Of a DNA stretch of 64,000 nt, positions 22,301 through 32,369 are shown piece by piece. Location of the stretch: NCBI GenBank assembly GCA_905178155.1, contig CAJINV010000001.1, positions 11,577,832 through 11,641,831 on the forward strand, written 5' to 3'. A model generated the notes under the pieces. The model saw only the letters and a program-made list of their open reading frames with translations. It did no database searches and was not told the DNA's origin. The stretch comes from Amoebophrya sp. A120 (lineage: Eukaryota; Sar; Dinophyceae; Syndiniales; Amoebophryaceae). Position 1 is the stretch's first letter. Each line of letters opens with the position of its first letter. The translations under genes and the position numbers were made by a program.

Positions 22301-24165
22301 TTGCTGACCGAGCCGAAGAACATGTACCCGTTCAAGCGAATCAAAAACACGTGCTGGGACGCGATGTGCTGCAGCATCTGCGTCTCCAGGCGGTCCCGGT
22401 AGTCGCGCGAGAGCGCGTACTCGCCGCTCGTGACCAGCCGCACGCTCGGCATCAGACTGAACTTGTAGATGAACTCTCCCATCGCCAGGCCGACCGCCAA
22501 GAAGGTGGCTGCCAGGATGTTCTGCCCGGACGCGAGGAAGGCGATGGGGACGACGGAAAGTTGGAAAATTTCCTCGATATCAGCGTTCGCGACGGCGAAC
22601 ACGTAGTTGTCGGCGAGCAGGCCGGTGCCGGCGTGCGCGAGGAGCGCGGTGCAGAAAAATCGCGGCACATACTCGACGAAACCCACCCCGGTGCCGACGC
22701 AGATCACAAGCAGGATTATGCCGTAAAACAGCGCTCCCCGGCGGTCCTTCGGGGTGTTCATGATCGTGGCATTGAACACCCCTTGCTCGAACAGCCCGTA
22801 GCCAACCACCCCGCCGCACGCGGCCACGACGAAATTGATGGGACTCAGCATCTTCATCTCGAGGTTGGCATCGACGTCCACTTCCGGCAGGTGCTCATCC
22901 AGTGCCGCGAGCTGCATCACCAGGTCCAAAAACCCGATCAGCATGAGGGGAATCAATTCCACCAGTTCGTGCTTCCAAACTTCCCAATTCACGTCGTCCC
23001 AGTGCGCCTCCAGCCAGTTGGTCTCCCAGTACCAGCTGTACCCATCCGTCTCTTGCGTGTGCGGGAACAGCCAATAAAACTTGCGCAAGTCTTTCTGCTC
23101 CAAGCCGTCGGTAAATTCGAAGAGGCAGAACAGCGAAAAGATCGCGCACGGGATGCCCAGAAAGCAGACAAACAAAATCGGGTGCCGGAGTTGCGGGTAC
23201 TTTTTACTGTGCACGTACTGCTGCGCGAACCAGAGCCCCGACCCCATCGCGGTGGAGACCAAACAGTTCCAAAACTTTTTGTCGTTGATCTTCCAGCTAT
23301 AGTAAAAAACCTTCAGCGAGATGCAGGTCAAAAAGGCCTTCATCACCACCGCGGGCAGGTACTCCGCGACGGACGCCAATCGTGCAGTGGACGCGACGAG
23401 AAACATCACGGCAAACGCCAGCGTGCTGCACAAAATGTTAAAATAGATGGTCGCGCCGATCTCGTTCTGCAAATTGTGGAGAGCTGCTATGTCAGCTGGA
23501 CTCGTTGTACTACTGGAAGATGCAGCCAGCCTGCGGTGCGAGTCGTCGAGGTGGATGCCGCGCTCGTCCTGGATCTTGTGACTGATATGTTCGCTCGCAT
23601 GGGCGAGCAGCGCAACGGGCGTGACGTCCACGCCGCCGATCTGGCAGGGGATCGTCTTGTGGTTCATGGACATGAAGATACTACTCAGCGCACAGGAAAT
23701 CAGGCACATCTTCGTCCCGACCGCAATCCAGTTAGGAATCGGGAACAGCATCGAACTGTACGCAATGCCGAGCCCGAGCGCGATGCAGGCGTTGGTAACG
23801 CCGGAAAGCAGCGCGTACATCAATCTGCCCGGCCCGTTTCCCAAGTGGTGGTGCGCATCGTGCGACAGGTGCGGGTTGTTGCAGGGAATGCGTTGCCGTC
23901 CGTCGCGGACGGCCGCCACCTGTCCGTCGGTGAGGCTGGGCAGCGGCTCGGAAAACGGGACAGGAATACGGTGCTTCTGTTGCCCCGCGACAAGGTCCGT
24001 CTGGGTCTGCAGTCGATTTGGTCCCAGTTTGTCGCTCCGCTCCCCCTCAAGAGACGGATTATTCTTGCTCATACCCGTCAACCGGCCCAACATTCCGCTG
24101 ATACCTCCAGAGCCCTTCTGCTCGCCTACCTCTTCCACCGCCGGCTTTGATGTGGCGCTCTCCAT
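19388..24165 (-). CDS. SulP-family anion transporter with STAS, cyclic-nucleotide-binding-like and EF-hand regions
   Basis: Structure complement(join(19388..21895,22111..24165)), 1520 residues, ATG at 24165 (MESATSKPAVEEV). Residues about 105-590 form the membrane domain, with many hydrophobic helices starting at LMYALLSGVTNACIALGLGI. A STAS domain spans about 620-735 and is cut by the single intron: exon 1 ends at FPIE, exon 2 begins VILCGLTPE. The intron GTACAC...AACCAG is 215 nt. Next is a cNMP-binding-like fold (about 760-880), with NYVYVIDSGRVGLYM and PPRNYAVTMSDATVYALSVEDF, but the GE phosphate-cassette signature is not obvious, so ligand binding is doubtful. An EF-hand-like loop, FDESKTGHLNEAEVFKMF, lies near 1235. 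SulP plus STAS plus cNMP-like is known from the yeast Vsb1 (YGR125W) type. The EF-hand tail suggests calcium input, which is inference. Confidence 0.88.
21912..21947. repeat. Perfect 18 bp tandem duplication at the intron's 3' end
   Basis: AATATACTATAACTTTCG occurs twice in tandem within the SulP intron, ending close to the acceptor. On the coding strand the repeat lies 17 bases upstream of the splice acceptor, where a branch point and pyrimidine tract would be expected. It may be a simple slippage product. Confidence 0.8.
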
Positions 24166-25451
24166 CTTCACCGGAGAAAGAATTTCAATCTAGTAGATTC
24201 AAAAGTAGAGGGGAAGACAGCGAAGAGTATGCGTATGGTAACTTAATAGTGACAAGCCGATGGCCCACTGCGACGCGGTGCGTAAAGGAAAGTCGAAGTG
24301 GCAAATGGGGTGTAATGGTACTTAGTACAACATATGATCAACATGGGTGGGCAATTACTCAAGCTGTTCATGTTATCTAACTGCAATGAGAAATAGAGAT
24401 TCGACTCATGCTACTATCTAAAGTTTACTCGCCTTTTTTTCTTCTTCTGAACGACAGCGAAAATCAAGCAGAGCTAGCACGAAGAGGTTTCAAAACCAGA
24501 TTGGTTTCGAGTGCACGATGAAAAACGTGAACGGCAGAAATGCTGACCAACACCGAAGTATCCAGAAAACATAGTTCAACCGAAAAACACAGTGAACGAT
24601 TAGGTAAGCACGCCTGTACATTTCACGAGGGCGTCATGCCATGGCGGCGAATATGTCGCACGAACCGAGGAAAGAACGGAGTATCAAACCGAGAAAAGCG
24701 TAGTGACAGCAGAAGCAGGACCGAGAAAGTTATGGATGCTACTATTCCACCGAGGAGTTGTAACTACCAAAAAACATCTTATTTTTCGGGTATTTTTCTG
24801 AGGTGGTCTCCTGGCGATTGCCTTGATTAAAGTTTCGCGCAGGGGTTGAAACCATACGATGCAGATGCTCGCTACTGTGCATGAGGAACAGAATATACGA
24901 AGGATGCGCCCGGGTGGCATTATCACAGCAAGCTACGTGCTGCCGACAGCGACGCTGCAGGGTCGCTACTTTCATCATTTCTTATTTTTGCTTTTCTTTC
25001 TTTTTTTTCTCGATTTCGCGCCTCATGCTTATCATGCCAAATATGTTCATCATCGTCTCATTTTTCGACCAGATCTTCTTTCCCGGGGGCAGATTCTCTA
25101 CTTTCCTCTCGAAAGGGTAGAAGAGAAGAACAGAGTAGAATCTTGGGAAAAACAAGATCTGTGTGGTCGAAAAGGGGTCTCCTCAGTCTGCTACAACTGA
25201 TATCATCGCTTGAAGTCTCATATCGGATTTAAACTGTGTCGGTCTGCAGCATCAGGATGCCACTTCGTCAGCAAACCATAGATTTGCGGACTAAATTTGT
25301 CAGTTTCGATAGTATAGATGTTGTGTGTTATGATCAAATCGTCGGTTTATCTTTATCCTGCGTCTCATACCAGCGAATAAACATACGAGTTCGCGAAGTT
25401 GCCCTTGCGAACTTTAAGGAATTCATCGCCAGCAGGAGCCACGGCAAAGCG
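24166..25451. other. No gene recognised (1.3 kb)
   Basis: Between the SulP start and the end of the Not3-RING-SH3 gene. Frames reach about 117 codons on both strands but overlap and have no domain. The region around 24980-25030 is pyrimidine-rich. Confidence 0.45.
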
Positions 25452-28400
25452 TTATGGCGCCCTGCTTTGGATGACCCAATCGGGAAACCACCCCTCCTCC
25501 GAGAATTTGTCGCTCCGCTTGATGCGCCCGAAAGTCCAGCCAGTTTCGTGCCGCTCTACTACTTCGATCCATTCGCCCTGTCAAATTAATTGGTAAATTT
25601 CGATGTTGAAATATGCCGAATCTTGTTTGCTCAGTCTCTTGCGCTTGCAAATGCATCCATGCGAAGCGGAGTATGTAGGACGAAAAGCAAGATAACAGAC
25701 GTGGAGAAGTGGGCGGAATGAAAAGCGCTATGGAAAAATATAAATACTTATATACCTTCTGGACGCTGAGTTCATTCTCTGAACTCCTGTCGAATGGTGC
25801 GAGCGCTGGCATGTGCGGATGCTGTTTTTTTTTTTTGGCGATTGGACGACGACGACTTCGATTTTTTCAATTCATTTTCAGAAGATCCATCCGTGCGTGC
25901 GCTTAGTGTCTTTTTGTTTAGCAAGGGGTAAGCACAAAAGTAAAGTGTCATCGATGACGCTGAAGTATCTGCTACCTTTGATGGCTCGGGGACTGGTGGC
26001 ACGCGCTGCACGACCCAGGCGGGTACCCAGCCGGAGATCCCTGTAGCTTCATTCCTCACATAGGTCCACCCAGTGGTGTGCTCCTCGATAATCTGCAGTG
26101 ACTGCCCAACCTCTATGTCAATTGTGTTTTCGCCGCGCGGTTCGAAGCGGGATGTGGCGATCCCTTTTTCCGCCGTATCGCGGGTTCCTCGATTTCCGCC
26201 GCCCTTGGTATCCGAGGGAGCTGTTTTAAAGTTTCGTATCCATTGCGAATGATTTCTGTATTTTTGCAGCATCGCTTCATCGACAATGGGCAGCAAAAAA
26301 TCACTATGGCTCGTCGCACAGCTCCGGGAAGTTATACTTGCTAGCCGCGAGGAATCACGTATCGGGGACAGAAGGGAAACCTCAAAAATCTACTTAATTC
26401 ATGCGACTCGCGTGCCGTGCTTTCCCTGCAGTTTTATCCTGCGACCACGACTACGACGGCGAGATTGCTTAATAATAATACCTGGTGCGGGCTGCGTCGT
26501 TCGTTGCTCTTGGTGCGTCGTCGTGTGGACCTGTTGCGTTGTGGACTGCCCGTTGGAGTTAACCACCGTCACATTCACGGTCACATTTGTCTGCTGATGT
26601 TGCGAAATCGCGGGGGGTGCCTGTCGATTTATGTTGGTTTCAGCCTATTTTCATTATATCAAGGAACTCAGCAAATGTTCAGCATCCATCGATATGCAGC
26701 TTCCAAAGTAAGTTTAGTATACATAGTACGACAAAAGTCTTTTGGTTTTGCTTGGTCGTGCCATCAAGAACATCATCAAGCCAATCAACGTGTGTCGTGT
26801 AGTCGCTTCTTCTACCTCTAGGTGGGCGAGATACATCAACTTAACGTAGTGCATCAGTAAACAAGGATCAGGAGGAAATACCGGTGGCTGATGCTGCACA
26901 GGCTTTGGAACCTGCGCGGGTTTTTGGGGTAGATCGTTGGTTGAGGTTCCGTTGGTACTGGTGATGGGTAGATGTAACTCCTTGGGCGCAGCTTCCGTGG
27001 GTGCAGGCGTCGGTAGCGCGGGCACAACAACGGGTGCCGCCGCCGCGGGTGCGGGGGGCTGTTTGTTCTTCGTTTTCGTAGTTGCTGCTTTCGTGCTCTT
27101 TGTGGGCGCACTGCTGGTGGCCGGCGCCGCGGGGGTGGGGGCGGTCGGCTGGATTCCTGGCGGCGGCCCGGAAGCTGGTGGCTCGGTCGCGGGAGTTGGA
27201 GCAGGTGCTGGTGGCTCGATCGCGGGAGTTGGAGCAGGCGGCGCCGAGGGCTGCTTCGCCGTTGAGCTATTCTTGCTATTCGCCACGGGCTTTGGTTCCG
27301 GGGACTTGACCACCTGTTTCGTGTTTGCTGGCGGAGCAGGCATGCAGATCGGCTGCGTCTCGCCCTTACAATTCTGTATGTGTGTCTGGTAGTGCTGGTA
27401 CTCCCCGATCCACTCGCACGTTTTACCCTTTTCGACCTGATATTCATATTTAGAGAAAATCAATTTATTTCGTATCATTTGCGATGCACTTCATTCTTTT
27501 CCTCGTCATCATCTTGGGCTCCGCTCCCCCAAAACAACAGCAAAATGACAAGTAAGTACCTTCGGATGATTTGCGCACATCACTTTCAAGCTGGATAGCA
27601 TCCGCCAAAGCAGCACGTGCTCGGACTGGGTTGCGGCTGGGCCGATGGGGTAGAGGTCCAACGGGTCGTTTAGTGGTGTCTTACACACAGGACACGGAAC
27701 TTTGTCTGTGGTTTTGTTTGGGGATTCAAATTTGGTTTTGCTTTTGGTGTGTCTTTATCTTTTTTAAACAATGTTGATGCCAATGTTTTACAAGTTTACT
27801 CGTTCAGTATCAATTGCTCAGCTCTGCAGTTCTGAAAGTCACTGGAGTTCCTTCTTCGAGTACGCGACAAAAGAAAAGCAGCACCCTCGAGGACTAGGCT
27901 AAGCAAAGTTTCCGAAATAAATCAATCCAAGTACGTGCGAGCACATCCCCCGCGGTTTTTGCTCGTTGCGCCCAGGTTTGGATTTCCGGGTGCTGGTCAA
28001 ACCACTGGCCGAGGCAATCGCCGCAGAATAAGTGCGAGCATTTGGTGAGTTTCGGACTGCAGCCAACCACGTGCACATAGCAGATCTTGCAGATAAACTC
28101 CTCTGCCTCCTGCACGAGCTGGTCCTCGCTTATTTTCTGCTCCCCGTCCTCCCCGATAACCCGCTTCTTTTTTTCCAGGTCCTTTCCCAAGTTCTTTTGC
28201 GCTGCGGGGTTATGCGACACTTTTTTTGCTGCGGCGGCCTTTTTTGCCTTTGCCTTCTTGTCCGAGCCGCCGAGCATACACTTCTCCGCTACTTCAGAGT
28301 CCTTATCGGCGAGGAGGGCCTTCTTCGATTGTGCCACCTCCTGCTCTGCAGCGTATCTGTCAAGCAACGTGGAGAAAGAAATGAAAAATACGTTGCGAGA

Positions 28401-29537
28401 AAAAAGTAGTGGTCTTGCAATGAATCCTTCGCTGTGCGTGTGACGGAGAAAAAAACTTGGCTTGCAGTCGCCGTCGTCATCATTATCAAACAAAACTGAA
28501 TAAACTTTATCAAGTACGCGTCTATGTCGAAGTTGTCGTAGAGCGCCTCGTCGTGGTAGTAATCTGCTTCTGTGCCGCATTCCAAGTAGTACTCCACACT
28601 TTCCTTGATGACCGCGAGTTCCGACAGGTCAAGAGTATCATTGTCGCACGCACGCAAGAGACACTCCAGTTTTCCGATGTGCCATTCGTGCCGCTCCTTG
28701 AAACGTCGCTTCCTGAAGTAGTTGTAGTTGATTTCAGCGTTATTCACGTCGGCAATATCTTGCCACAAAAAACGCGTTCTCCTAGCCCAAATTCTCTGAC
28801 CTTCTCCTTATGCAGCCCCGTAAATCTAGTCACTCACTACGCGAAAGCAAAATCAAAAAGCAACAGAAAAAAAAAAGTATCTATTCTACTCTTCGGCTTC
28901 GTCCTTTTCTCTGGCTGATGGATTTTTCTTGGACAGGACAGATTCGATGTCGGCCTCAAACATTTCAATGCCCTCATTGAGCCCATCTGTAAAATTTGAT
29001 TTATTTGTTGTTGATTTTTTTCTAGAAGTAGAAGTAGGGCTTCCCATTCCTGCATTTTTGCATGTAGTAGACCGCTGCAACTACAAAAGGGAAATCGACA
29101 AAAACAAAAATGATGTGAAAAATCAGCAGAGTACCAAGCTGTTTTCGAAGCCAATCTTCTGCGTCGCGTTTTTCCTGAGTGTCTAAGTCCTCCTCTTCGT
29201 CCTTTGCCAGGGCGAAAGTTGAGTATGCTTTTGTTTTCAGCTCGCGCTCAAACTCCTTGAATCGCTGCATATTGAACTCGATTCGCTTCCTTGCCGACTC
29301 CAGCTTGTCCTTGTTTTTCACCTCGGACATGCCGATCCATTCTCGGATCTGCACACGAAACCGCTGCAGCTTGTTTATCGCCTTTTTCAACTCCTCGCCG
29401 AGTTTCTCTTTGTTCGACTGGTTCGAACTGCTGTTCGCGTCGTCCCAGACGGTGTCAAACTCTATTATCCCATCGTCGACCTTTTTCAAGGTCATTTCGA
29501 TCTCCTTCTGGAGCTTCCTCGCCGCCGCAGCCGCCAT
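25452..29537 (-). CDS. Not3/CNOT3 N-terminal domain fused to RING, TRAF-type zinc finger and two SH3 domains
   Basis: Ten exons join in one frame: complement(join(25452..25577,25756..25821,25976..26340,26482..26644,26816..27436,27560..27705,27935..28356,28518..28712,28890..28986,29135..29537)), 867 residues. All introns have GT-AG ends. Residues 1-235 match the CNOT3 N-terminal coiled-coil domain (WDDANSSSNQSNKEKLGEEL, FKEFERELKTKAYS, HEWHIGKLECLLRACDND, VEYYLECG). A C3HC4 RING follows at 321-380 (CKIC, CSHLFCGDC, CPVC), then a TRAF/SIAH-like finger at about 416-444 (TCEWIGEYQHYQTHIQNC) and a Pro/Ala-rich linker. Two SH3 domains end the protein (about 741-804 and 808-864; ISGWVPAWVV and EEGWFPDWVI). 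CNOT3 normally ends in a NOT box, absent here. RING and SH3 imply a ubiquitin ligase with bound partners. Two adjacent genes are possible, but the unbroken frame argues for one. Confidence 0.8.
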
Positions 29538-31146
29538 GGCGTCCGGCTGCTCTCGTCAAGAACGGCGGGAGAGCCGGTCTTGTCAGGAGTTTGCTTCACG
29601 CGGCACGAAAAAACGTGCTGGCCCGTATTTTGCAGTTGGTCTTGTTTGCGTACGTTCTTTGCCAGCAGACGAAACCCGCTGACATTCGGTGGTCGGCGGC
29701 TCTCTCTCCCGAGCAGCTGAGCGCTTGCGCGAAGAAGGAGGTAGTTCCCCCGATCACCAGTGGACACCGGCTTGTTTTTCACTCGTGCGACTCCTAGTCC
29801 CGCTGGTCTTGGTATAATTTCTGTTTGTCACAATGTCGTGAAGAAACAGAGCGGCGGTGCGTGTTGCGCCCGTCTCTCGTCCCGAAGGCCTGGAGGAAGG
29901 GCTGGCTGCTGGCGGGCTGCTAGCTTAGTTTTCGCGAAACGATTCTCTGGGCTTTGGTAATCGTATTGATGCTGCGATTGAATTTGAAGCTCGTGTTCGA
30001 GGACTTCTTCCGGATAATATATGAATCTTTATCTTATCCGTAGCCGTACAGTATAGAAGTTTTTTTGGAATATAGGATTGGTTTTTCTTGTAGTTATTGT
30101 TTATTCGTTGTTTGATAGATGTTTTGTCAATATGTTCGTTTTTGATCAAGATGGTATACAACAAAAGTCAGCAAATTGTGGTACTTTATTCTTGTAGACA
30201 CACTCGATTCAATTTCACTTACAAATCATAGTTCATAACTGTGAATTCCTTCTTACTCCAAGAAATGTATACTGTTACTCGAAAGCGGGTATAGAAATAG
30301 AATATCCGAGTCTATTTTTATACAGATAGAAGAGACGATCTCCAAACTTATTTCCTGCTTCAACAAACCAGTCCTGATGTCAAAAGAGATGCCAAGAGGG
30401 TGCAAAGTTGTAGTTGTACAGATTATTTTTACAAGCAAATGTTGTCAAGAAGAAGATCGCTACTTCCACAAGAATAAGCAAATTCAAATTTTGTAGTTGG
30501 ATCGACAGCAAATCATAAAGTAAGCATCCATTGGGTTATGGGTTGCTGTTCCAATAATTTGCTTCCAATTTAGCATTTCATCTTCGTCTTGTTCCATGCA
30601 ATAGCATTTGGTTCATTTTTAGCATAGAAAAAATTCCACCGACGGGCTTCTGATCTTGGATCTTTCGTATAGATCTCTTTATTACGGGAAAAAAAAACTG
30701 CTACGTTTTTCAAAGGAGCATTCATTTTCGTCAAGTAGTACCATTTTCGAAAAAACGCACTCGTTGAGTTTGATTTTCGGATCATCTTCTTGTTCCTCCT
30801 GCAAATTTGTTTTTGTAGGCTATTAATATGCTTCTTGTGCTTCCATTTTTTATTACATCTCACGCATCGGGCCGAGACTGTGAGGCGCAATGTCGACGCG
30901 TGCATCTCTATTGTCTTGGGCTTCATGCGCTCTGTCCCTGTCGTGCTTGTCTTTTCTTTTTTCCATATCGATATAATTCCTTGCGCTCATTCGCGTAGAT
31001 ATTTGTGAATAAATTCACTTTTCTTCTGGTTGCATTTACTTCAAAAAAATGTGATACTCCTCGGGTACTACCTTCGCACGATATCTCTAGCTTTTTTTGC
31101 CTGGCGTTTCGTATCCTGCTCTCGCTTTCAATTGTAACATATGCTT
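29538..31146. other. No gene recognised; AT-rich gap (1.6 kb)
   Basis: The stretch from about 29950 to 31150 is clearly more AT-rich than the surrounding genes. A minus-strand frame at 30570-30926 (118 codons, with an ATG) and another at 30923-31150 have Lys/Asn-rich composition typical of AT-rich noncoding DNA and no domain. No repeats or RNA genes identified. Confidence 0.45.
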
Positions 31147-32219
31147 TCACTGGGCGGTGGCACGTAGTAGAGGGGCAGCTCGAGCCACCATCTCAGGCGA
31201 GCGGCGCGCGCGGAACTTTCTGACACAATCGCAGAGAAGCTCTTTCAAGGTACTAAGGTTGCCCAAAAAGCAAGCGAACTGTATCCCCTCCTGCAGAGCC
31301 ACCAACTCCGACGAGTCCGATGATTGTTGGGCGCAAGTTATTAATTTGGTACGTCAACGTCTGCCGATCCCCTATATTCACGTCGTTCACGACAGCAGCG
31401 GCGAGGCGGCGGAGGGTCCTTGCGTACCAACTCCGGGGGCGCAAGAGGACTTCTACGAAGGAGCGTCTTTGGGAACACATCTGGGATCACGGCGTCGCAG
31501 GTTCTCCAAGCTATTCGGCGTTGCAAGCGTTTCCAAAGTTATTATTTTACCTCTTTGTAACGCGGAAGATACTAGCGCTAATTGGTGGCTTGTGCTTGCG
31601 TAGGAAGTGGAATACAGAATCTCTTTGAATTCATCGTATTCGGCTGCGGATAATACCACAAAAAAAACGGATGGGCACCCAACTTAGTAACATCCGGCGA
31701 CGTCAGGAATTTGACGTTATCAATTCTCTTCAGAAAATCCCGCTTGGTCTGGGTCAGGCTCAGGAAACAAAGAACGAAGAGCAAATGGCTATTGTGGTAG
31801 AAGTCTGCGATGTTTACACGTCCATTCTTGCCAATAATTTCGACACAAAAAAAGTACATAATGACCAAAAGAAGCTAAAAAAGAAGTGCGAACAACAACA
31901 GAAGTAGATGTTGTGAAAGTCAATAAAAAGCGAAGCAAAATTAAGAAAAAAAGTGGAGGTGCAGTCTTCTCGGTCTCGATATTTTTCGAAACTTGGGAAA
32001 ACTGAAGGCATAGACCAGGAGCGGCAATAAAAGTAACGCTCCACCAAAGTGGTTGGCAAACCGCAGACACAGCCAGAGCGAGTGTTGTAACTTACTGTAA
32101 ATATCAATATTCTCATCATCTGGAATATCAATATCTTTTATCTGCCGACTCGCCACCCTAAAGGCTTCGCTCCTAAAAAAGCTTGAGCTGCGTGCGCGGA
32201 TTGTAGCAGTGACGTGCAT
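31147..32219 (-). CDS. Multi-exon gene, exon structure unresolved
   Basis: A plausible first exon begins at the ATG at 32219 (MHVTATIRARSSSFFRSEAF, later IDIPDDENIDIY) and ends at a strong donor, GTAAGT, at 32095. Downstream segments on the same strand look coding: TKRDFLKRIDNVKFLTSPDV (about 31690-31755), AEYDEFKEILYSTSYASTSH (about 31575-31650) and, near the end, ALQEGIQFACFLGNLSTLKE before a stop at 31147. I could not join them in one frame with canonical splice sites, so the boundaries and even the number of genes are uncertain; an alternative stop lies at 31453. No domain is recognised. Confidence 0.35.
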
Positions 32220-32369
32220 TTGCGTAAGTGATAAAATAGATCGAACAATTCTGAAAATTTTTTTCGATGTGCGCTTTACCGTCGCGCAAATTCGAATGTA
32301 ATGTAAGTGCGATATTTACTCTGGTTGAAGAAAGTGTGTGAAAAAAACAAAGAAAAAAACCGAGGGTCG

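Noticed and set aside
22249-24150. Plus-strand frame of 633 codons opposite the SulP gene
   Set aside because: It is the antisense shadow of the transporter, rich in His, Gln and Arg, with no domain; the minus-strand frame has clear membrane helices and STAS.
25452-29537. Treating the RING and SH3 parts as separate genes from the Not3 part
   Set aside because: All nine joins keep phase with GT-AG ends and there is no stop codon or plausible new start between the domains; transcript data could still overturn this.
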